Counted from the first letter of the stretch, positions 1 through 12,203 are shown. The stretch: 64,000 bases of DNA from Enterobacteriaceae bacterium (GCA_031253755.1 JAIRVT010000022.1:1-64000), one strand, 5' to 3'. The notes: generated by a model not told the origin, from the letters alone. Translations and numbers: made by a program.

Positions 1-117
1 AATGGATGTTTTTATACTAATATTTAATTTTTGATTGTTTTTTTATTAATTTTTAATTAAAAAATGAATCTTGTATCAATGAAAACATCAAGAATGAAAA
101 ACTCAACAACCACCGAC

Positions 118-505
118 AACCGGGTAACGCGCTGGACCTTGCTGACGAACACCGCGGATGAAACCCATTGTGATGAAACCGCCCAGTGGTATTACTGGCG
201 CTGGAATATTGAATCCTGGCTTCAACGCAGTGCAGGCGCGATATTACGAAGGCTGCTGATAGCGAGTATGGCCGGTGTCTTGGTCTGGCGATTACAACGG
301 TCAGAAGGGGAAGAAAATGCCCGGGCACGGCGATTAATTTGCCGGTTATCAGGCAGGCAGCAAAAACGGGGAAGGTTAGAAAGTGCGCCAGCTCCTTGCA
401 GGATTATCGGTCCTTTTGAATACCTTAACGTTGTTATCAGAGTACACGCCGGAAGAACTGACCCTCTTAGCAACGAGAGCATTGGGGCAGTTCGGAGATG
501 TGTAG
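118..505 (+). pseudogene. IS4-type DDE transposase C-terminal remnant, frameshifted
   Basis: This is the decayed 3' part of an insertion-sequence transposase. The first part reads WTLLTNT, then WYYWRWNIESW, then RRLLIASMAGVLVWRLQR and LSGRQQKRGR, the pattern of the C-terminal end of IS4-group transposases around the Y-(2)-R-(3)-E signature. About 15 residues expected between the IES motif and RRLLIASM seem to be missing, so there is an internal deletion. Near position 385 the meaningful reading shifts frame: the continuing family-like sequence LLAGLSVLLNTLTLLSEYT then EELTLLATRALGQF lies in the next frame and ends at the stop at 503-505. No 5' half and no clear terminal inverted repeats are visible. 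It is dead and marks past mobile-element activity at the window edge. The IS family assignment is from memory of the motif only. Confidence 0.75.
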
Positions 506-542
506 ATACCTATGATCTTTTATCAGGGGGATTTGTGTATGA

Positions 543-600
543 AAGACAGCCGCTGCGCGGGGAGATATAAACATTCACATTGAAAGGCGACTGGTATAGC
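543..600. repeat. Palindromic intergenic repeat, family B (GGGGAGATATAA type), partial
   Basis: The stretch around 555-599 reads GCGGGGAGATATAAACATT followed by CACATTGAAAGGCGACTGGTATAG. The same GGGGAGATATAA word recurs at 32198 and 36880, and the outer ACTGGTATAG end resembles the ATTGGTATAG end at 32290. It is one copy of a dispersed short inverted-repeat element; this copy has only one side. The rest of 571-807 is AT-rich DNA ahead of the methyltransferase and holds no gene I can see. Confidence 0.55.
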
Positions 601-807
601 CCATCATTATTTATTTAATATTAATATATTTCAATATACTAAAGTATTTAATGAGAAGCTGTAAAAATTTATGATTAATCTTATTCTCATTGAAATGAAA
701 AACAGGAAAAGTCACTTTTTGCTGAATGAGATGATCAAAAAATAATAGCTATCTAATAAATAACTATTCTTGAAATATCACTTATAAGATCTTAATAAGG
801 AAAATGA

Positions 808-1785
808 ATGATGTTATCCGAAATGACCACAGCTTATCGTCAGTCTAATGCACTGTTTGCTTTTGTGGAAAGTCAGGCACCATTATATTTAACGATCCAA
901 GATGGCAAAACAGTAGAACAGCTTGCTCAATTATGTCATGTTTCCCAAGATAGGTTCCATCGTTTATTGAATTATATGCAAACGCTTAATGTGCTGACAA
1001 AAAAGGAGGATAAATTCTATCTTACTGAACAAAGCGCAGCATTAAATGATCCAAACAGTCTTGAAACATTACATATAAAATTTGAACTAAGCCCAAGCTG
1101 TTGGAACTGCTGGTCACAATATAGCGCATCGTTAAGTGAAATGAGTAGTAAATCTGCGTTTGAACTTCATCATAATGAGAAACTTTTTGATTATTACAGT
1201 CAGAAGAATAACCAAGATATAAAAACGACTTTTGATAATTTTATGGCAAAGCTGACTCATATAATGGGTGATTATATTATTCAATATATGCCATTAAAAG
1301 GGGTATCTTCAGTTATGGATATCGGCGGTGGTTTAGGTTCTTTAGCTAAGAATATAAAGGCTCACTATCCACATATTCAGTGCCATGTTATGGATCAGTA
1401 TGATTTTACAAGGAAGGAATCAGAAGAAATCACTTTCATGAATGGTAATTTCTTTTCTGCTATTCCATCAGGCTATGATGCTTATTGCATGAAACATATT
1501 TTGCATAACTGGCCTGATAATAAAGCCATTGAAATTCTCAAAAATTGCCATGAGGCAATGAATGATAATTCCGTTTTATATGTTATCGAAATGATTAAAG
1601 AGCCACATGATCCAGTTTCAGAATCATTTGATTTATTTATGGATGCACTGCTGTTAGGTATAGAGCGCAATTTGGCTGAATTTGAGTTCATCGCCAAACA
1701 GGCTGGGCTTGCTATCACAAATAAATACAATATTAATTATACCTTTACGGGTAGTAATCACTATATTATTGAAATGAGGAAATAG
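808..1785 (+). CDS. SAM-dependent O-methyltransferase (acetylserotonin/hydroxyindole O-methyltransferase type)
   Basis: 325 aa, a usual length for two-domain plant-type O-methyltransferases. Residues 10-80 look like the winged-helix dimerisation domain. Residues 165-325 form the class I SAM-binding fold with DIGGGLGS at 171-178 as the glycine-rich loop, MDQYD at 195-199 as the acidic end of strand 2, and KHILHNWPD at 229-237, where His233 matches the family's catalytic base. The conserved DLFMDALLLGIERN region is also present. Such enzymes methylate hydroxyl groups on small aromatic or polyketide metabolites; the substrate cannot be told from sequence. The start is one of overlapping ATGs; the one at 808 has AAGG seven bases upstream. 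It stands alone beside a transposase remnant in AT-rich DNA, with no biosynthetic cluster in view, so transfer into this site is plausible. Confidence 0.85.
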   Translation: MMLSEMTTAYRQSNALFAFVESQAPLYLTIQDGKTVEQLAQLCHVSQDRFHRLLNYMQTLNVLTKKEDKFYLTEQSAALNDPNSLETLHIKFELSPSCWNCWSQYSASLSEMSSKSAFELHHNEKLFDYYSQKNNQDIKTTFDNFMAKLTHIMGDYIIQYMPLKGVSSVMDIGGGLGSLAKNIKAHYPHIQCHVMDQYDFTRKESEEITFMNGNFFSAIPSGYDAYCMKHILHNWPDNKAIEILKNCHEAMNDNSVLYVIEMIKEPHDPVSESFDLFMDALLLGIERNLAEFEFIAKQAGLAITNKYNINYTFTGSNHYIIEMRK

Positions 1786-1860
1786 ATTAATTATTTATGG
1801 CTTACATTATAACTATAGCCTAAATAATGAAAGTAAAACTAGGGTAGCAAACATACTTTG

Positions 1861-2622
1861 TTACCTTTGTTTTATTTCAATTTTGCCATCTGGAAATATC
1901 ATTGCCATATTAATTACTTTTTTTGGAATACGTATAATTGCATTATAATTATTAAGTGTTAATGGTGATGGATAATCTTCCAACTGTTCATCTTGATATA
2001 TTGATGCTGATTTTCCTACTGAGTTCCATTTATCCATTTTATTTCGCCATTGAGAATGATATTCTCTGTATTGACAAACGATATTAGCCCACGGATCGCA
2101 TACCCAAGAGTTATCAGGTAAATCGTCATAACTGTGATAGATTTTATTTATTTTAGGTAAATTCTGGTTATTTTCAGGAAAAAGAATAACCGTAGACATG
2201 TGATCGTAAGGGTTTATAAATTCAATGTTTAAGATATAAATAGCTGTCGTTTTATTCTCAATATTTCGTTTTCCACTATTTATAACCCAATTTAAGAGAT
2301 CTTGAGATCGCTGCTGAGCTAGATAACATAATGCTGAAATAGACAATTCACCACAGTTACCTATCAGAGATTGATTATGCCATCTATAATTTCTAGATCT
2401 TGATAAGAAATAATCATATTTCTTCGTAATATTTTTTATTTTGAAAATTCTATCCAAAAATTTATCATGCCTATCTTCTCTTTCTCTTACACGCTCAATG
2501 CTATATTTCTTTCTTTTAATTTTATTTAAATGTTCAGTATTATAATAAGTTTTATTTGTTGTTTTTCCTCTAAAAATAATTCTGGCATGTCTGATTGCAT
2601 CAAGTAAAATATTATTAATCAT
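1861..2622 (-). CDS. Unrecognised protein with possible papain-like Cys-His-Asp triad
   Basis: 253 aa, no family recognised. The N-terminal 75 residues are lysine/arginine-rich and probably helical, with no signal peptide or membrane segment. From residue 85 the pattern resembles papain-fold peptidases or deamidases: SLIGNCGELSISALCYLA places Cys90 at the start of a helix, YDHMSTVIL places His141 at the start of a strand, and WVCDPWAN places Asp176 in a D-P-W-x-N turn. The order and spacing (C-51-H-35-D) fit a C-H-D triad, as in bacterial effector and toxin cysteine hydrolases. A Shine-Dalgarno AAGGTTAG precedes the ATG. The gene is very AT-rich and sits alone between the methyltransferase and dnaJ. 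A secreted effector or toxin role is inference; the triad is a reading of motifs, not proven. Confidence 0.6.
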   Translation of the reverse strand: MINNILLDAIRHARIIFRGKTTNKTYYNTEHLNKIKRKKYSIERVREREDRHDKFLDRIFKIKNITKKYDYFLSRSRNYRWHNQSLIGNCGELSISALCYLAQQRSQDLLNWVINSGKRNIENKTTAIYILNIEFINPYDHMSTVILFPENNQNLPKINKIYHSYDDLPDNSWVCDPWANIVCQYREYHSQWRNKMDKWNSVGKSASIYQDEQLEDYPSPLTLNNYNAIIRIPKKVINMAMIFPDGKIEIKQR

Positions 2623-2825
2623 AATCTAACCTTATTAAAAACTATACCAGTCGTCTTTCAAGGTGCGTTCTTACAGATTGTAAATTGAAATTTATCGAAT
2701 AGATATATTTTTACCTTTAAGAGAACCTAAGTAATACTTTCCGACTTTTTTAAGGAAAACTCAACGTTTAATTTGATAGTGGAGGATTTTTAAATGGTGC
2801 AGAATTACAAGGATGGAAGAGATAT
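2623..2825. repeat. Intergenic region with a degenerate family B/A repeat end
   Basis: The gap upstream of the unrecognised gene contains AAACTATACCAGTCGTCTTT then CAAGGTGCG at about 2638-2665, which resembles the outer ends of the dispersed intergenic repeats found elsewhere in the window. The rest is AT-rich DNA without a supported gene. Confidence 0.4.
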
Positions 2826-2875
2826 ATGAAAAACCTCCTGATTATCAAAAAATTAAAAAGATAATCAGGAGGCAC
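2826..2875 (-). terminator. Rho-independent terminator of the dnaK-dnaJ operon
   Basis: A perfect 13-bp stem (CCTCCTGATTATC at 2834-2846 pairing with 2860-2872) with an AT-rich loop is followed, reading on the minus strand, by a run of T. It lies 30-70 bases beyond the dnaJ stop. Confidence 0.85.
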
Positions 2876-2905
2876 TATTATCAACTTTCTTACGAAAGCA
2901 TGAAA

Positions 2906-4039
2906 TTATTTCGTCAAATCATCAAAAAACTTCTTCACGCCATCAAGGAAGCTCTTTGAGCGCGGGCTGTTGGTTTCACCACTGTTGCCGCCAAAAGATT
3001 CACCCAGCTTGCGCATCAGTTCTTTCTGTTCTTCATTCAGCTTAACAGGCGTTTCCACCACGACACGACATAGCAAATCTCCCTGCGCACCACCACGGAC
3101 AGATTTAACGCCTTTGCCTTTCATGCGGAACAGTTTACCTGTTTGAGTCTCCGCAGGGATTTTCAGGCTGACACGGCCATCAAGCGTCGGTACTTCAATT
3201 TCGCCACCCAGTGAGGCGGTTGCGAAATTGATTGGCACTTCGCAATAGAGATTGCTGCCATCACGTTCAAAAATATGGTGTGCTTTGACCTGAACCTGAA
3301 CGTACAAATCACCTGATGGTGCGCCGTGTTCACCGGCTTCACCTTCTCCACTCAGGCGAACGCGGTCGCCGGTATCAACACCTGCCGGAATTTTGACGGA
3401 CAGGGTTTTGTATTTTTCAACACGGCCATGACCATGACATTTTTGGCAAGGTTCTTTGATGATTTTTCCGCGACCATGACATTGAGGACAAGGTTGCTGA
3501 ACAGTGAAGAAGCCCTGACGCATATGTACCTGACCTTGCCCATGACAGGTAGAACAGGTTTCTGGTTTGGTGCCCGCTTTAGCACCACTGCCATGACAGC
3601 TATCACAGGCTTCCAGTGTCGGGATACGGATCTCTTTGGTCACACCACGGACAGCTTCTTCCAGTGTCAATTCCATGTTGTAGCGCAGGTCAGAACCCCG
3701 GCTTGGGCGCTGTTGACGACGGCCACCACCGAAGATATCACCGAAAACGTCACCAAAGATATCGCTGAAGTCAGCTCCGCCACCGCCGAAACCGCCACCA
3801 CCCATACCGCCTTGTTCAAAAGCAGCATGACCATATTGATCATAAGCGGCACGTTTTTGTGCGTCTGTCAGGATTTCATACGCTTCTTTAATTTCTTTAA
3901 ACTTGCTTTCTGATTCTTTATCACCCTGATTACGGTCAGGGTGATATTTCATTGCCAGCCGCTTATAGGCTTTTTTTATCTCTTTCTCATCAGCCGTTTT
4001 GGATACGCCCAAAATTTCGTAGTAATCTTGCTTTGCCAT
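2906..4039 (-). CDS. dnaJ: Chaperone protein DnaJ (Hsp40)
   Basis: 377 aa co-chaperone that delivers unfolded clients to DnaK and stimulates its ATPase. Domains in order: J domain 1-70 with the HPD loop at 33-35 (KYHPDRN); Gly/Phe-rich linker about 75-110; zinc-finger region with four CxxCxGxG motifs ([32 protein letters not shown]); then the two C-terminal substrate-binding barrels and dimerisation end. An in-frame ATG lies nine codons upstream (4064-4066), but MAKQDYYE is the family start and has AGGGGT in front, so 4039 is chosen. It is second in the dnaK-dnaJ operon, 104 bases after dnaK, and ends at a strong terminator. Confidence 0.98.
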   Translation of the reverse strand: MAKQDYYEILGVSKTADEKEIKKAYKRLAMKYHPDRNQGDKESESKFKEIKEAYEILTDAQKRAAYDQYGHAAFEQGGMGGGGFGGGGADFSDIFGDVFGDIFGGGRRQQRPSRGSDLRYNMELTLEEAVRGVTKEIRIPTLEACDSCHGSGAKAGTKPETCSTCHGQGQVHMRQGFFTVQQPCPQCHGRGKIIKEPCQKCHGHGRVEKYKTLSVKIPAGVDTGDRVRLSGEGEAGEHGAPSGDLYVQVQVKAHHIFERDGSNLYCEVPINFATASLGGEIEVPTLDGRVSLKIPAETQTGKLFRMKGKGVKSVRGGAQGDLLCRVVVETPVKLNEEQKELMRKLGESFGGNSGETNSPRSKSFLDGVKKFFDDLTK

Positions 4040-4066
4040 TGTATTGTTTACCCCTAACACGCACAA

Positions 4067-4125
4067 ACGGGCGTAGAGTTACCTCAACGCCCGTGCTGGT
4101 TAACAAGTAACAGGCGCCCTGTTAC
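4067..4125 (-). other. Two consecutive hairpins in the dnaK-dnaJ intergenic spacer
   Basis: ACGGGCGT (4067-4074) pairs with ACGCCCGT (4087-4094), and GTAACAGG (4107-4114) pairs with CCTGTTAC (4118-4125); both stems are 8 bp and perfect. Neither is followed by a T-run on the minus strand, so they are more likely RNA stability or processing structures that set the DnaK:DnaJ ratio than terminators. That role is inference. Confidence 0.65.
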
Positions 4126-4143
4126 TTTGCCCGCTAAGGGCCA

Positions 4144-6054
4144 TTATTTTTTGTCTTTAACTTCTTCGAATTCTGCGTCTACCGCATCGTCGTCTTTCTT
4201 CGCATTGCCTGCGTCGGCGTCAGCAGCACCTGCCTGAGCCTGTTGCTGTGCGATTTCCAGAAGTTTCTTAGATGCTTCAACCAGAGCCTGAATTTTTGCT
4301 TCGATTTCAGCTTTATCTTCGCTCTTCACTGCTGTTTCCAGTTCAGAAACCGCTTTCTCGATGGCTGTTTTGTCATCCGCGGTCAGTTGTTCGCCAGCTT
4401 CTTCAACTTGCTTACGTGTACCGTGGATCAGCTGATCTGCCTGATTGCGAATCTGCACCAGCTCTTCAAACTTACGGTCAGCTTCTGCGTTTGCTTCCGC
4501 ATCGCGTACCATCTGTTGGATTTCGTCTTCGTTCAGACCAGAAGATGCCTTGATGGTGATTTTTTGCTCGCGGCCAGAGTTTTTATCTTTCGCAGAAACA
4601 TGCAGGATACCGTCGGCATCGATGTCGAAAGTGACTTCGATCTGAGGCATACCACGTGGTGCTGGTTGGATGCCATCCAGATTGAATTGGCCCAGAGATT
4701 TGTTGTCGCTGGAACGCTTACGCTCACCTTGCAGCACATGGATAGTTACCGCAGACTGATTGTCTTCCGCAGTAGAGAACACTTGGCTGTGCTTAGTTGG
4801 GATAGTGGTGTTCTTCGTAATCAGCGAAGTCATCACGCCGCCCATGGTTTCGATACCCAGTGACAGAGGCGTTACGTCCAGCAGCAGAACGTCTTTTACG
4901 TCACCGGCCAGTACACCGCCCTGAACCGCCGCACCCATAGCAACCGCTTCATCCGGGTTAACGTCTTTACGTGGTTCTTTACCGAAGAAATCGGCAACCG
5001 CTTTTTGCACCATTGGCATACGAGTCTGACCGCCAACCAGAATAACGTCGTTGATGTCAGAAACAGACAGGCCAGCATCGTTCAGTGCAATTTTCAGTGG
5101 CTCGATAGAACGTTTAACCAGATCTTCAACCAGAGATTCCAGTTTCGCACGGGTCACTTTCACATTCATGTGCTTAGGACCTGTTGCGTCTGCGGTGATG
5201 TATGGCAGGTTCACGTCAGTTTGTTGCGCAGAAGACAGTTCGATTTTCGCTTTTTCTGCGGATTCTTTCAGACGCTGCATTGCCAATGGGTCGTTACGCA
5301 GGTCGATCCCTTGATCTTTCTTGAATTCGTCAACCAGATAGTTGATCAGACGGCTGTCGAAGTCTTCACCACCCAGATGGGTATCACCGTTGGTTGCCAG
5401 AACTTCATAGGTTTTTTCGCCATCAACTTCGTCGATTTCGATGATAGAGATATCGAAAGTACCGCCACCCAAGTCGTAAACGGCGATAGTACGGTTGCCG
5501 ATTTCTTTATCCAGACCGTAAGCCAGAGCCGCAGCAGTCGGTTCGTTGATGATACGTTTAACTTCCAGACCTGCGATACGGCCGGCATCTTTAGTTGCCT
5601 GACGCTGTGCATCGTTGAAGTAAGCAGGAACAGTGATAACCGCTTCAGTGACTGGCTCACCCAGATAATCTTCAGCCGTTTTCTTCATCTTTTTCAGAAC
5701 TTCAGCAGAAACCTGAGGTGGTGCCATTTTCTGGCTTTTCACTTCCAGCCATGCGTCACCGTTATCTGCGTTAGTGATTTTGTATGGCATGATAGCCACA
5801 TCACGCTGAACTTCTTCGTCCTGAAAACGACGACCAATCAAACGCTTGATAGCAAACAATGTGTTTTGCGGGTTAGTAACAGCCTGACGTTTAGCTGGTT
5901 GACCAACCAGAGTTTCTCCATCCTGAGTATACGCGATGATTGAAGGGGTAGTACGATCACCTTCGCTGTTTTCAAGCACACGAGCTGTTGTGCCGTCCAT
6001 AATTGCTACACAAGAGTTGGTAGTTCCCAAGTCGATACCAATGATTTTACCCAT
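4144..6054 (-). CDS. dnaK: Chaperone protein DnaK (Hsp70)
   Basis: 636 aa ATP-driven chaperone. The N-terminal actin-like ATPase domain opens with [16 protein letters not shown] (phosphate 1 loop) and carries [17 protein letters not shown] (phosphate 2) and [10 protein letters not shown] (adenosine motif). The linker [16 protein letters not shown] leads to the beta-sandwich peptide-binding domain and the helical lid. The C-terminus ends in the acidic [11 protein letters not shown] tail that helps substrate capture. Start ATG has GGAGG seven bases upstream. It is the first gene of the dnaK-dnaJ operon, read from a sigma-32 promoter about 185 bases upstream. Length and ends match the enterobacterial protein. 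Confidence 0.99.
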   Translation of the reverse strand: MGKIIGIDLGTTNSCVAIMDGTTARVLENSEGDRTTPSIIAYTQDGETLVGQPAKRQAVTNPQNTLFAIKRLIGRRFQDEEVQRDVAIMPYKITNADNGDAWLEVKSQKMAPPQVSAEVLKKMKKTAEDYLGEPVTEAVITVPAYFNDAQRQATKDAGRIAGLEVKRIINEPTAAALAYGLDKEIGNRTIAVYDLGGGTFDISIIEIDEVDGEKTYEVLATNGDTHLGGEDFDSRLINYLVDEFKKDQGIDLRNDPLAMQRLKESAEKAKIELSSAQQTDVNLPYITADATGPKHMNVKVTRAKLESLVEDLVKRSIEPLKIALNDAGLSVSDINDVILVGGQTRMPMVQKAVADFFGKEPRKDVNPDEAVAMGAAVQGGVLAGDVKDVLLLDVTPLSLGIETMGGVMTSLITKNTTIPTKHSQVFSTAEDNQSAVTIHVLQGERKRSSDNKSLGQFNLDGIQPAPRGMPQIEVTFDIDADGILHVSAKDKNSGREQKITIKASSGLNEDEIQQMVRDAEANAEADRKFEELVQIRNQADQLIHGTRKQVEEAGEQLTADDKTAIEKAVSELETAVKSEDKAEIEAKIQALVEASKKLLEIAQQQAQAGAADADAGNAKKDDDAVDAEFEEVKDKK

Positions 6055-6236
6055 CTAAACGCCTCCACAAAGAATCATATATTCGGTCAAGTTACTACAC
6101 TAGATGAGGATGAATGTTTGTTTTTCAATGGCACTGTCTGCCAGAAATTCCTCATCCGATGTTTTCAGTCAGTTTTGCAATGTTTGCAATCTCAGTTTCA
6201 GTGCTGAAATCCAGTAGTAACTGTAGTTGAGTCATT

Positions 6237-6264
6237 AGATGGGGTCATTCATCTCATCATCAAG
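6237..6264 (-). promoter_or_regulatory. Sigma-32 heat-shock promoter of dnaK
   Basis: Reading the minus strand: CTTGAT at 6264-6259, a 14-base spacer, then CCCCATCT at 6244-6237. This matches the sigma-32 consensus (CTTGAA, 13-15 bases, CCCCAT) almost perfectly and lies upstream of dnaK. The remainder of the 6055-6440 gap holds an AT-rich stretch that should contain the divergent satP promoter; no other gene is seen. Confidence 0.9.
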
Positions 6265-6440
6265 GGGGGAAATTGAAAAAAAGTGAGATTTAATAAAAAA
6301 ATTTTTCTGGGGGCATTGTGCCGTTGATGCCATGCCATTATGATGCGCGGCCTTTATATGGGTTTTTAGCATATTTCTAGTGTAAACGTGCTATTAATGC
6401 TTTTTTATTATTTTGTTGTATTTGTGTATCTAGGGAAAAT

Positions 6441-7013
6441 ATGAGTTCTAATCAGTTGGCGAACCCAGGCCCGTTGGGTTTGATGGGCTTTGGCATGACA
6501 ACAATTTTGTTGAATTTGCACAACGCAGGTTTTTACCCATTGACGTCAGTTATTTTGAGCATGGGTATTTTTTATGGTGGTTTGGCTCAAGTGCTGGCAG
6601 GCATTATTGAGTACAAAAAAGGCAATATGTTCGGTGCAACTGCGTTTACTTCTTACGGTATGTTCTGGTTGAGCCTGATTGGTGTGCTGTTCCTGCCAAC
6701 AATGGGGCTGTCAGAGGCAACCAGTCATGAGTTTCTCGGTGTTTATCTCGCCTTATGGGGAATTTTCACGCTGTTTATGTTCTTTGGCACACTGAAAGCA
6801 AACCGTATGCTGCAATTCGTCTTTGGCAGCCTGACGCTGCTGTTTGCTCTGCTGGCGGTCGGTAACATTACCGGAAATACCCGCATCCTGACGTTGGCGG
6901 GTTTCGAAGGGATCATCTGTGGTGCGAGTGCGTTCTATCTGGCGATGGCTGAAGTTCTGAACGAGCAGTATGGCCGTACTGTGTTGCCGATTGGCGAAAA
7001 GAAATTCGCCTGA
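6441..7013 (+). CDS. satP: Succinate-acetate/proton symporter SatP (YaaH family)
   Basis: 190 aa inner-membrane protein of the GPR1/FUN34/YaaH (AceTr) family, which takes up acetate and succinate with protons. The family signature [14 protein letters not shown] is at residues 8-21 and six hydrophobic segments follow, ending in a short polar tail. Length equals the E. coli protein (188 aa). An AGGG ribosome site precedes the ATG. As in E. coli it lies close to dnaK and mogA, but here the genes next to it on the 3' side are replaced by an MHS transporter and a beta-glucoside PTS locus. A 140-bp repeat element begins three bases after the stop codon. Confidence 0.95.
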   Translation: MSSNQLANPGPLGLMGFGMTTILLNLHNAGFYPLTSVILSMGIFYGGLAQVLAGIIEYKKGNMFGATAFTSYGMFWLSLIGVLFLPTMGLSEATSHEFLGVYLALWGIFTLFMFFGTLKANRMLQFVFGSLTLLFALLAVGNITGNTRILTLAGFEGIICGASAFYLAMAEVLNEQYGRTVLPIGEKKFA

Positions 7014-7015
7014 AA

Positions 7016-7155
7016 TACCCGTCGCCTTTCAAGCTGCCTCTTTGTTGGCTTCGCTCGCTTGCCCCGGTCGCTGTGTTTCTATAGACATACGGTTATCTAT
7101 GCTCAGGGGACGCACTCCCTTGCAGCAAGCGATACAGCTCGAAATCCTTAGGGTA
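7016..7155. repeat. 140-bp inverted-repeat element (family A, MITE-like), full-length copy
   Basis: Starts TACCCGTCGCCTTTCAAGCT and ends CTCGAAATCCTTAGGGTA. The ends are imperfect inverted repeats, and the outermost TA on each side could be a duplicated TA target. An element of exactly the same length lies at 63568-63707, with shorter versions at 62356 and 22414. It has no coding capacity. The non-autonomous transposable element interpretation is inference. Confidence 0.75.
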
Positions 7156-7174
7156 TTTTATCGCTAAGACGGGT

Positions 7175-7213
7175 AAAAACAGGATGAGCCATCTTACTCA
7201 TCCTGTTTTTTTA
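7175..7213. terminator. Bidirectional terminator between satP and the MHS transporter gene
   Basis: A 14-bp perfect stem (7175-7188 with 7197-7210, core ACAGGATGAG) has A-runs on the left and T-runs on the right, so it can stop transcription from both convergent genes. Confidence 0.88.
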
Positions 7214-7218
7214 TCTTC

Positions 7219-8526
7219 TTAACCTGATTTCTTCGTGTTATCCCCTATCGTTGTTTTACTCAGGTAGAGACCTAAAAGCACACCAACGGCAGAGAGCAAC
7301 AACATATAATAGGCAGGCGCTAACGGAGTGTATTTCATTAACAACGTGATGGCTATTGGCGTCAACCCGCCAAAAACAGCATAGGCGAGGTTATATGAAA
7401 ATGAGATCCCGCTGAACCGGACTTCGGGCGGATAACTGTGCACCATGATGAAAGGTACGGCTCCGATAATCCCCACTGAAAATCCTGCCATTGTGTAGAT
7501 GCTGAATAACCTGACGGGATCGTCACTGATGCTGTTACTCAGAGTGTGATAGAAAAACCAAGTTGCGGCCGCTAATAACAGGCTGCCCGCCAGTAAAACT
7601 TTGTTAGCGCTCCACGTATCGCAGAGATATCCGGCTAACATACAGCCAATGGAAAGGGTAATAATTGCCAGACTATTCGCTTTCAGCGTCAATGCTTGTT
7701 CCAGATGGAAAACTGTCTGCATATAGGCCGGAGCCATCAGGATGACCACAACAATGCCAGCGGAAAGTAGCCACGTCAGTAACATAGAAATGATGATTGC
7801 GTGTTTATGATCCCGGATAACCGATTTCAATGGCAGCTCATCTGCCAACGCCTTACGAGCCTGCATTTCCTTAAAGATCGGTGTTTCATGTAACCAACGG
7901 CGCAGGCGCATAGCAAACAAGCCAAAAATACCACCCAGAAAGAAAGGCAAACGCCACGCCCAAGATAAAATTTCCTGTTTGGTATAAATCGTCGTGATTG
8001 CGGTTGCAATCAGCGATCCAAGTAAAATACCTAATGCCAGCCCGCCAGCCAGTGTTCCGCAGGCAAAACCGATATATTTGCGAGGAACGTGTTCTGACAC
8101 AAATACCCATGCGCCGGGCACTTCGCCACCAATGGCGGCGCCCTGCAAAATCCGCATCAGTAATAATAACAGTGGCGCAGCAATGCCAACCGTATCGTAA
8201 GTCGGCAGCAGACCAATACAGAGCGTTGGCAAGGCCATCAGCAGGATACTGAGGGTAAACATCTTCTTGCGGCCGAACAGATCACCGAAATGCGCCATGA
8301 TGATCCCACCCAAAGGCCGCGCCAGATATCCGGCGGCAAAAATCCCGAAAGTCTGGAGCTGCCGAAGCCATGCAGGAATATCATCAGGAAAGAAAAGCTC
8401 TCCCAATACGACGGCAAAAAAGACAAAAATAATAAAATCATAAAACTCTAAGGCTCCACCTAATGAAGCCAGAGACAGCGTTTTATAATCCTGTTTATTG
8501 AGCGAACGAGTTTGATGTTGTGGCAT
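7219..8526 (-). CDS. MFS transporter, metabolite:H+ symporter (MHS) family
   Basis: 435 aa, twelve predicted membrane spans. Family marks: ASLGGALEFYDFIIF in the first span, GYLARPLGG and GDLFGRKK at the loop between spans 2 and 3 (the MFS motif GxLaDrxGRkk), and LRILQG-type RILQGAAIGGE in span 4, all typical of ProP/ShiA/KgtP-like MHS proteins. These carry organic acids, shikimate, betaine or similar solutes with protons; the substrate here cannot be assigned. It is convergent with satP and separated from it by a shared terminator. E. coli has no transporter at this place, so it belongs to an inserted block with the PTS genes that follow. Confidence 0.88.
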   Translation of the reverse strand: MPQHQTRSLNKQDYKTLSLASLGGALEFYDFIIFVFFAVVLGELFFPDDIPAWLRQLQTFGIFAAGYLARPLGGIIMAHFGDLFGRKKMFTLSILLMALPTLCIGLLPTYDTVGIAAPLLLLLMRILQGAAIGGEVPGAWVFVSEHVPRKYIGFACGTLAGGLALGILLGSLIATAITTIYTKQEILSWAWRLPFFLGGIFGLFAMRLRRWLHETPIFKEMQARKALADELPLKSVIRDHKHAIIISMLLTWLLSAGIVVVILMAPAYMQTVFHLEQALTLKANSLAIITLSIGCMLAGYLCDTWSANKVLLAGSLLLAAATWFFYHTLSNSISDDPVRLFSIYTMAGFSVGIIGAVPFIMVHSYPPEVRFSGISFSYNLAYAVFGGLTPIAITLLMKYTPLAPAYYMLLLSAVGVLLGLYLSKTTIGDNTKKSG

Positions 8527-9023
8527 AAAGCACCGATTTATAGTTATAGGTAGGTTTGATATTAGTTAATAACTTTATCAGACCCCAATAAATATAGAAA
8601 AAACAAACTTTATTTCGGTGTTTTCGCCAGCTTTTACCTTTTTTCTCATTGCATAGAATTACGGTGGGAATTTATTTAGTTGAATTTTATTCATGACTCG
8701 GTTTCTCCAATGCAACAACATTTGTACTGGTAAATAGAGTCGCTAAGAGTGCTGCGATGATATAAACAATAGCAGCCGTCCCGAACTGAAGTGGAGGAAC
8801 AAAACGACACAATAGAATATAGCGGTGAGTATTCTGAATCATAATCGGCATGGTGAATCGATCATTATCACATTTTTACTGTTCAATATTTGAGTGATAA
8901 CCAAAAGCCACTAGGCTTAAAAATTGAATTATTGCTGCTTCTCATGGTGACAATAGTGTGCCCGTTATTTTTCAAGCTATTGTTCTTATTATTTGTATAA
9001 CTTGAATATTTTTAGGGTGTAAC
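8527..9023. other. Long intergenic region upstream of the MHS transporter; possible small membrane ORF at 8687-8851
   Basis: AT-rich spacer between divergent genes. On the minus strand 8687-8851 is a 54-codon frame starting MPIMIQNTHRY with one strongly hydrophobic stretch (FGTAAIVYIIAALLATLF) and ending KPSHE. It has no clear ribosome site and no family I recognise; it could be a small membrane protein or the tail of a lost transporter. Around 8960-8980 CCCGTTATTTTTCAAGCT resembles an eroded family A repeat end. Confidence 0.3.
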
Positions 9024-9074
9024 GCCTGACAATAATTTCCTGCATGATATGAGGAAGCGTTGTCGGGCTTTTTT
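9024..9074 (+). terminator. Orphan terminator/attenuator-like hairpin ahead of the beta-glucoside PTS genes
   Basis: GCCTGACAA (9024-9032) pairs with TTGTCGGGC (9060-9068) with one G-T wobble, an inner TTCCT/AGGAA stem extends it, and TTTTTT follows. No plus-strand gene precedes it, and the PTS gene starts 220 bases later, so it may be a leader attenuator of that operon. I could not identify a convincing BglG-type RAT sequence. Bases 9085-9293 hold no other gene. Confidence 0.55.
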
Positions 9075-9284
9075 ATGCTTAAATTTAATTTATGCTTAAA
9101 CTTAGGTTATTCCTATGATAATGCGCTGATTTGACGCAGAACCTTGTTGCGATGTACGGCTCAAGATAGGGCTATTAAGCTCCACGCTCATAATCACACT
9201 TCTATGATTCACAAATGGAGTGATGAATAAAAATCACTAAGCTAAAACTCACTGTATTTGCAATGCCGTTTATGGTGGAAATAG

Positions 9285-12203
<2,919 letters not shown>

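Noticed and set aside
3326..3913. 195-codon frame antisense to dnaJ
   Set aside because: Low-complexity Thr/Ala runs are the reverse complement of the Gly-rich and Cys-rich dnaJ region.
5005..5943. Long open frame antisense to dnaK (312 codons)
   Set aside because: Codon pattern mirrors dnaK; no family likeness or ribosome site. Long antisense frames are common over highly expressed genes.
9001..9023. BglG RAT antiterminator sequence before the hairpin
   Set aside because: The bases overlapping the stem do not match the RAT pattern well enough to call.
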